This document shows, piece by piece, positions 45,754 to 51,346 of a stretch of DNA of 51,346 nucleotides. The stretch is from NCBI GenBank assembly GCA_012798435.1, contig JAAZNF010000040.1:1-51346 (forward strand), written 5' to 3'. Both the position numbers and the translations under genes were made by a program. How positions within the stretch are numbered: the first letter of the stretch is position 1; the number at the start of each line of letters is the position of its first letter. The notes beneath the pieces are model-generated. The model saw only the letters and a program-made list of their open reading frames with translations. It was not told the origin of the DNA and made no database searches. Origin of the DNA: Myxococcales bacterium (GTDB lineage: Bacteria; Myxococcota; B64-G9).

Positions 45754-47844
45754 ATGAACTCGTCGGGCATGGCCTCGCGCCGCCTGCTGCCGGGGATCGT
45801 GCTCTCGCTGCTCCTCGCATGTCCGGCGCGGGCGGGCGAGATATTCTTCTTGCCGCCCGAGGGCTGCCTGCCCGGTGACGGCGGCCCCGAGTTCGCCGTC
45901 CACGTGCTGGTGGTGGGCGCCGCGCCGGGCGGCAAGCTCGCCTTGCGGTCCAGCCTGGGAAGTTTTTCGGCGCCGCAGGACCTGGGCCGGGGTCTCTACC
46001 AGGCGCTCTACCGTCCGCCCACGGTGGAGGACCGCGCGGAGGTCTTGTTCGAGGGGGAGTGGACCGTGCCGGGTGCGGTGGGCGTCATCCGGGGGAACCT
46101 CCGGCCCATGTTCTGCCGTCACCCCTGCGGGACATTGGAGATCTCGGCCTCGCCCGCGGAGCTGGTGGCCGAGCGGGACCGCACCTCGGAGATCGTCATC
46201 CAGGCCCGGGATCCGGCGGGTGCGCCGCTTTCGGGTCTGCCGCTGGTCGTGACTACCAACGTGGGGCAGCTCTCGCCGGTCGAGGACCTGGGGGGAGGAA
46301 AATACCGCCTGCGCTTCGACGCCCCCTCGCAACCGTTCCCCCAGGTGGCCGTCATCACCGCCGCCGACCCGTCCCACGCCCGACTGGAGCGCGTGGCGGC
46401 GGCGCGGCTCACCATTCCCATCGCCGGGCGGCTGGAGCTTCCCGGCAAGACGACCCCGGGCGTACGCATGGAGATGCGGGTGGCCGAGAAGACCTTCGGG
46501 CCGGTGACCGCGGACGAGAAGGGGCGCTTTTCGATCCCCATCCTGGTCCCGCCCGGGTACGGACGCGGGCGGGCCACCTCCATCGACCGGGTCGGGAACC
46601 GCAAGGTGGCCGAGGTCAACTTGTTTTTACCGCCGACGAACCAGCTCGGCATCTGGGCCTTCCCTCGCGCGCTGCCCGCCAACGGCCGCTCCCGCGCGCG
46701 CTTGCTGGTCACCACCGTCGATCCCTTCGGCCACACCGCCGACCTCGGCGAGGTGCGCCTGCGCGCCCGCTTTGGCGTCATCGGCGACCTCCGGCCCGCC
46801 GGGCGAGGGTTGTGGGAAGCCTACTACACCGCGCCGGCCGAGGTGGCGGAAGGGCTCGACCGCATCGAGGCCACCTTTCCCAAGGGGGGATCGGAGAGCC
46901 GCTCGACGGTGGAGATCCGCCTTTCGCCGGGGATCGCCGCCCGCGCCGTCCTGGAGGCGGCCGAGGCCCTGCCGGCAGACGGAAAGACGTCGTCGCCGCT
47001 CCGGGTGACGGTGACCGATCGGCGCGGCAACAGGGTTCCCAACCTGGACGTGCGCCTCAGGGTCAGGCCGGGCAGCGTGAGCCCGCCGCGCGAGGAGTCG
47101 CCGGGAAAGTACCTGGCCGAGGTCGTCGTCCCCGCAAGACCGGAGCGCTGGTCGCTCGATGTTGAGGCCGAGATCCTCGACCGGACCGGGAGCGAGCCGG
47201 CCGCCATCCTGGCCAGCCCCGAGTCCCTGACCCAGGGTGCCTCCGGGGTCTGGCTCGAGGCCGCGCTGGTGGACGCGGGCGGTTTTCCCGTCCCGCAACA
47301 GGCGGTGACGCTGTCCGGCTGCGGCGAAGACCAGACCGGCACCACCGATCGTTTTGGCAGAGTGCGGTTTCGACTGCAAGGGCTCTCGCGAGACGGCCTG
47401 CTGCGATGCCGACTCGCCGCGGCGGCGGTACCCTGGATCGAGCAGAGGCTCTTCTTGGTGCGCGACCAGGGCGGGCTTTGGCTCCTGCCGGTCGACCTGG
47501 ACGAGGAGCTCCCGCTGGGTGCGCCGCTCTCGGCCTCGTCGCGGGTGGCGCTGGTCCCAGAGCGACCGTGCGACATCACGCTTTCGGCGGCTCCCCCCGA
47601 ACGCGCCGGCGGCGCCTTCCGTGTCACGGCGCATCTCCGTGGCGCAGACGGCGAGCCGCTGGCCGGCCGGCGGGTGATCTTCGCGTCCTCCTCCGGAAGG
47701 GTGGGGAACGTGGTGGAGGGACCGCCCGGGACCTATCAGGTGGAGGTCTATCCCGCGGGGCTTTCGGACATGGTGGTATCCGCGACCGAGGCCCAGTCCC
47801 AGGTTGGCGCGCTCATCCGCATCGGTGGAGGAAAAACGCCGTGA
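45754..47844 (+). CDS. Exported Ig-like (Big/invasin-type) multidomain protein
   Basis: From the ATG at 45754 this is a 696-residue secreted protein: signal peptide ending CPARAGE, then several Ig-like beta domains of the invasin/Big type (about 105-195, 290-480, 590-690), recognised by repeated segments such as ADGKTSSPLRVTVTDRRGNRVPNLDV and PLAGRRVIFASSSGRVG. No catalytic motif. Its stop overlaps the start of the giant barrel gene as GTGA, so the pair is coupled and probably forms one surface complex, the Ig protein as passenger or periplasmic partner of the barrel. Confidence 0.78.
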   Translation: MNSSGMASRRLLPGIVLSLLLACPARAGEIFFLPPEGCLPGDGGPEFAVHVLVVGAAPGGKLALRSSLGSFSAPQDLGRGLYQALYRPPTVEDRAEVLFEGEWTVPGAVGVIRGNLRPMFCRHPCGTLEISASPAELVAERDRTSEIVIQARDPAGAPLSGLPLVVTTNVGQLSPVEDLGGGKYRLRFDAPSQPFPQVAVITAADPSHARLERVAAARLTIPIAGRLELPGKTTPGVRMEMRVAEKTFGPVTADEKGRFSIPILVPPGYGRGRATSIDRVGNRKVAEVNLFLPPTNQLGIWAFPRALPANGRSRARLLVTTVDPFGHTADLGEVRLRARFGVIGDLRPAGRGLWEAYYTAPAEVAEGLDRIEATFPKGGSESRSTVEIRLSPGIAARAVLEAAEALPADGKTSSPLRVTVTDRRGNRVPNLDVRLRVRPGSVSPPREESPGKYLAEVVVPARPERWSLDVEAEILDRTGSEPAAILASPESLTQGASGVWLEAALVDAGGFPVPQQAVTLSGCGEDQTGTTDRFGRVRFRLQGLSRDGLLRCRLAAAAVPWIEQRLFLVRDQGGLWLLPVDLDEELPLGAPLSASSRVALVPERPCDITLSAAPPERAGGAFRVTAHLRGADGEPLAGRRVIFASSSGRVGNVVEGPPGTYQVEVYPAGLSDMVVSATEAQSQVGALIRIGGGKTP

Positions 47845-50800
47845 GGCGCGCCGGGGCCATCCTCCTCCTTCCGGTGGTCTGGGCCGCCTCGGCGCGCGCG
47901 GGCGTGCAGGTTCTCGACCCCGCCGCGGGCACGATCATGGGGCGGGTCTTCTGGGACCGGGATGGCGACGGCGTGTTTTCGACCCCGGACGAACCGCTGG
48001 CGGGCGTGCGCGTGACCTGCTCCTCGGGCGACGTGGCCACGACCGACGAGCGCGGCCAATACCACTTCGATGACCTGCCAGCGGGGTTCGAGGCCTTCGG
48101 TGATCGGGTGCTGAAACTCGATCCCGCCACCTTGCCGGCCGGCGTGGCCGGCCCGACCAGACGGTTCTTTTCGCTTGCGCCGAAGGACCTCGTGCGTCTC
48201 GATTTCCCGTTGCTGCTTCGACCCGCGCCAGCGCTGGAAAACGAGGCGCGGCTCCTGGATGCGGGCGGGGGCGGTGGCTTCGTGCCCGCGCAGGACGGCT
48301 CCCTCGGGTACGTGTGGAGCGCCGCCGTGCCCGATGGATGCCGGCTCTCCCTCGGTGACGAGCTCCTGGAGCCTGGAGCGGACGGCCGCGTTCGAAAGAA
48401 CCTGATCCTCCACCCCGGCGCGAACCGCTGGTTATCCATTCTCCAGTGCCCCGAGGAACGGGTGCGGTTCTTCCTCGTGGACATGGTGTGGGTCCGCCGA
48501 AGCCAGGGCGGAGATCTGGTCGTCCCGGCAAGACCCAGGCCGATCGGCTCGTGCCGGGCGCCCTCGCCCGAGATGCCGCGCGCCGCCTCGGCCCTGGTGT
48601 CTTGCCGGATGGAGGAAGGGGTGCGGCTATGGCTCTCGGGGGAGCCGTTCGAGGGTGCGAGCCAGGTGGAGAAGATCGTTCCGATCGCGCCCGGTGAAAA
48701 TTCCTGGGCCGTGACGGTCGCGCTCCCCGGAGCTGATTCTTTCTTGGCCAGGCTCTCGTTCGAGGTGGCCACCACCGGGGTGTCGGGGGCGTTGCTCGGC
48801 AGTTTCGCGACGACTTTGGATGGTGATGGCGGCGATGTCGCCTTTGGGGGCAAGCTGGATGGATGGGTCGAGGCGAGGCTTCCCGCAAACTTCAAGCTGG
48901 TTCTAGGAGGGAACTACTACTCGTATGATACAGAAGGGCAATCCTTCTTGGGCGTATTTCGAGATCTGCTGCTGCCCGCTTTCAGCCCGTGGCGTCGTGA
49001 ACATGCGCCTGACCTCGAGGACGGCACCTTCGAGTTCGCGGATTCGAGCCCGGTGCTCGTGCGGAACCCGTCACGGGCGAGGTACTACCTGGAAGTGTCC
49101 AGACAGGCATCCATCCTGGGCGTGGGGCAGTTCGAGATTGCCAAGGCCTCTCCCGGCGGTGCCGGAACGCTCGACCTGTTCTCGTATGGCGTGTGGGCGG
49201 AGCTTCATCCCGTGGAGTGGCTTTCCGATAGCCGGGTCGTGGACGTGACGCTGGAGGGATTCTATGGCGTCCCCGGTCCCGGTGCCGGCCAGCCGCTTCC
49301 GCCAACGGAGCCGGAGCCGGGACAGCTCCGTCCGGCCGCGGCGCATGACGAGTTCGCCGCCACCGGGAGCACGCTGTATTTTCTTTCTCACCGCTGGCTC
49401 TCCCAGGGGAGCCTCCGGTTGGCCGTCGAGCGTCGCGACCGCTTGACCGGGGCGGTGCTGGAATCCCGCGAGCTTCGCCCAAACCGCGACTTTCGGGTGG
49501 ATTGGGAGGCGGGCCGGGTGATCCTGTTCGCCCCGCTGGATCCGGGTGGGGGTTTTCGAGAGGCATTGCTCCTGCACATGCTCGGCTCGACCCGGGCCGT
49601 CCTGGTCGCGGATTACGAGTACCTGGATGTGGACCCCGCTCTCGTCTCACGGTCCATCGCCGGCGGCCGGGCGGGTGTGACCAGCCGCTTCAGAGACGAT
49701 ATTCGCATCGGCGGATCGGTCTTCGGCATGACGACGGCCGAGGCGGACGAGGGCTTCGACCCGTACCGTCTCCTGTCCGGCGAAGTGTTCGCGAACCTGG
49801 GTACGTTCGCGCGCCTGCGGGCGGCGTACGGCAGGAGCACCGGTGTCATCGGCGAGCCGAACTACTCCACCGATGGCGGGTTGAGCTTTCACCGCCCGGC
49901 GAGGGGGGCCCACGACGAGGGAGAGGCGTACACGGCCGACATCGAGATCGACACCTCGCGCGTCCAGGCGCGCGGCGGATTCGCCCGGTTCCTGTCCGGA
50001 TACGCCGACAGCGCGCGGCTGACCGGGGAAGACATCACTCAAGCATGGCTTGATGGAAATGTCATAGTAAGCGATGAAGTAAACATATTTACGCGAGGTG
50101 CGGGCGGCTATTTTCATCAGGGTGCCAGCGTTTTCGGTACCCTGGGCGCATCCTTCAGGCCCATGCAGAAGTTGTCGATCACCGCCCAGGCTGGCGTCGA
50201 TCTGCGCCGGCAGGAGGGCGAGCCGGGCCGTGGAATCGGGGAGGGCGAGGGGACCCGCGTGCTCGCCGGCTTGCAAGCCCGCTATCGCGCGCTGTCCTGG
50301 CTCGGGTTCGTCGCCGGACACCAGCAGAACCTGTGGCGGGAAGGGACGGGTAGCGCCGCCCGCGACCTCACCCTGACGACGGTCGGCATCGATCTCGAGG
50401 GGCCCGGGGATATCGGGGTCGGCATCGAGGGGGGATTCGGGCCCGAGGTCGGGAACCTTGTGCGGCTCAACCTGCTCCGAGAGGCGGACGGCGCCGGGAC
50501 TTTCGTGAGAGCGGATTTTTTCCCCGAGGCGGGGCTGAGCGGCCCGAGATCGCTCTCGTCCGGCCAGAGCGCTTCGGTGGGCAAGGGCATGTTGTACCGC
50601 TCCGCCGAGTCGTACCGCCTGGGCTCGGCACAGGGGACGGCTTCGCGCCTCGGCCTGGGATTCCCCGTGACCGGAGGCCTGTGGGCGAACCTGTCATGGG
50701 AGCGAGGCGAGCTTGCGGATCCGGCGGCCTTTTCTTCGCGCGCCGACCTCGGTGATGCTCCCTTCGCCGACCGAGGCGTGAGCTCGGCCGTCGCCCCGGG

Positions 50801-51346
50801 CCGGCGCAACGCCATCTTCGGATCGCTCGCCTTCCGATCGGAGAGGCTCGCTCTGCGCGCCACGGCGGAGTACCGCATCGACGAGCACGCGCCACTGCCC
50901 GAGGGGCTGTACCCGGGGCGGGTCTCCAACTTGCGCCAGTCGTTGTTTTCGGTGGCGGGGCGGTTCGTGCCCACGCGGGGGCTGGCCGTCTCGGCCCGGG
51001 CGGCGTTCGGAGAGGCGTTCGGCGAGGGTGCCGAAGGGGCAGGGATGATGCCCCTGGGGGGCCTGCTGGAGGCCTCGGCCGGCGTGGCCTGGCGCCCGGA
51101 AGAACTCGACTGGATCTGGCTTCTCGCTCGTGTCTCCGGAGGCCGCGATCTTCGGCCAGAACTCGCCCGGGAGGGGCGGCGAGCGGAGATGTGGTGGCTG
51201 GGTTCGCTCGCGCTCCACCTCCGGCCGAGCCGGTACTTCCAGCCCAGCCTGGTGCTGGCGCCGGTCTGGGAGTCACAGCCCGTCGAGTTTCCCGCCGGCC
51301 GGCGCTACCTAGAGGCCGGCTCGCTCCTGGCCATGCTTCGCGTGGG
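47841..51346 (+). CDS. Very large SdrB-domain/beta-barrel outer-membrane protein (partial)
   Basis: Open reading frame from the GTG at 47841 to the window edge, at least 1168 codons and not ended. Signal peptide (ending SARAG), then an SdrB-like domain at about 30-85 (GRVFWDRDGDGVFSTPDEPLAG), a middle exported region, a conserved stretch near 527-567 (DRLTGAVLESRELRPNRDFR, then VDWEAGRVILF), and a long run of alternating aromatic beta strands from about 600 on, typical of a large outer-membrane barrel. The start is fixed by the GTGA overlap with the Ig-like gene. It may be an exporter, adhesin or gliding-related barrel; the C-terminus and family await the sequence beyond 51346. Confidence 0.8.
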   Translation, partial: MRRAGAILLLPVVWAASARAGVQVLDPAAGTIMGRVFWDRDGDGVFSTPDEPLAGVRVTCSSGDVATTDERGQYHFDDLPAGFEAFGDRVLKLDPATLPAGVAGPTRRFFSLAPKDLVRLDFPLLLRPAPALENEARLLDAGGGGGFVPAQDGSLGYVWSAAVPDGCRLSLGDELLEPGADGRVRKNLILHPGANRWLSILQCPEERVRFFLVDMVWVRRSQGGDLVVPARPRPIGSCRAPSPEMPRAASALVSCRMEEGVRLWLSGEPFEGASQVEKIVPIAPGENSWAVTVALPGADSFLARLSFEVATTGVSGALLGSFATTLDGDGGDVAFGGKLDGWVEARLPANFKLVLGGNYYSYDTEGQSFLGVFRDLLLPAFSPWRREHAPDLEDGTFEFADSSPVLVRNPSRARYYLEVSRQASILGVGQFEIAKASPGGAGTLDLFSYGVWAELHPVEWLSDSRVVDVTLEGFYGVPGPGAGQPLPPTEPEPGQLRPAAAHDEFAATGSTLYFLSHRWLSQGSLRLAVERRDRLTGAVLESRELRPNRDFRVDWEAGRVILFAPLDPGGGFREALLLHMLGSTRAVLVADYEYLDVDPALVSRSIAGGRAGVTSRFRDDIRIGGSVFGMTTAEADEGFDPYRLLSGEVFANLGTFARLRAAYGRSTGVIGEPNYSTDGGLSFHRPARGAHDEGEAYTADIEIDTSRVQARGGFARFLSGYADSARLTGEDITQAWLDGNVIVSDEVNIFTRGAGGYFHQGASVFGTLGASFRPMQKLSITAQAGVDLRRQEGEPGRGIGEGEGTRVLAGLQARYRALSWLGFVAGHQQNLWREGTGSAARDLTLTTVGIDLEGPGDIGVGIEGGFGPEVGNLVRLNLLREADGAGTFVRADFFPEAGLSGPRSLSSGQSASVGKGMLYRSAESYRLGSAQGTASRLGLGFPVTGGLWANLSWERGELADPAAFSSRADLGDAPFADRGVSSAVAPGRRNAIFGSLAFRSERLALRATAEYRIDEHAPLPEGLYPGRVSNLRQSLFSVAGRFVPTRGLAVSARAAFGEAFGEGAEGAGMMPLGGLLEASAGVAWRPEELDWIWLLARVSGGRDLRPELAREGRRAEMWWLGSLALHLRPSRYFQPSLVLAPVWESQPVEFPAGRRYLEAGSLLAMLRV

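Overview
The window looks like chromosomal DNA from a high-GC, deltaproteobacterial-grade bacterium, probably Myxococcota or a neighbouring lineage. Pointers are the MopE-type CDGxDNDCDG repeats in an exported protein, a protein with an MXAN_5187-like C-terminus, an AgmX/PglI-like C-terminal domain, stand-alone PilZ and MshEN proteins, and many lipoproteins and outer-membrane barrels. A fused CoA-dehydratase-type activase suggests at least partly anaerobic metabolism. The affiliation is inferred from gene content only.

Region 1 (about 1-10.6 kb) is a compact plus-strand genome-defence cassette: an SNF2-type helicase with a C-terminal DUF3883 nuclease-like domain, a DUF1156 adenine-N6 DNA methyltransferase and a DUF499 ATPase with an N-terminal Swt1/HEPN-like domain, followed closely by a small HEYGH zinc metallopeptidase. 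It resembles DISARM/BREX-type modification-restriction systems but lacks recognisable drmA, drmB or drmC genes in the window; more members could lie upstream of base 1.

Region 2 (10.8-18.2 kb) has a 1422-residue double activase/dehydratase-like iron-sulfur protein on the plus strand. On the minus strand follow a MopE/SUMF1-like lipoprotein, a translationally coupled small lipoprotein, and an agmatinase-family ureohydrolase.

Region 3 (18.25-25.8 kb) is one plus-strand operon: membrane adenylate/guanylate cyclase (good sigma-70-like promoter, apparently a leaderless GTG start), coiled-coil lipoprotein, two-pass sensor with MXAN_5187-like tail, TPR/AgmX-like lipoprotein, NamZ-type muramidase and NadD. 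Intergenic hairpins follow, then the terminator of a convergent 929-residue Cys-rich lipoprotein gene.

Region 4 (29-32.4 kb) holds likely cyclic-di-GMP readers (an MshEN protein and two PilZ proteins) around a tRNA-Arg(CCG), then two envelope genes on the minus strand. Region 5 (32.5-39.6 kb) has coaD, a PLP aminotransferase and a TPR-beta-barrel protein, then a FecR-domain + CxxC-lipoprotein gene pair present twice in tandem, preceded by a near-consensus sigma-54 promoter and a palindromic operator-like site. Region 6 (40-44.7 kb, minus strand) holds purC with an NTF2-like partner, and a Crp/Fnr regulator-mlaF-mlaD operon with no mlaE. Region 7 (44.8 kb to the end) has two small cytoplasmic proteins, an Ig-like-domain exported protein, and a coupled, very large SdrB-domain/beta-barrel protein that runs off the window.

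The most interesting candidates are the defence cassette with its metallopeptidase and the sigma-54-preceded tandem FecR/lipoprotein module beside the TPR-barrel gene.
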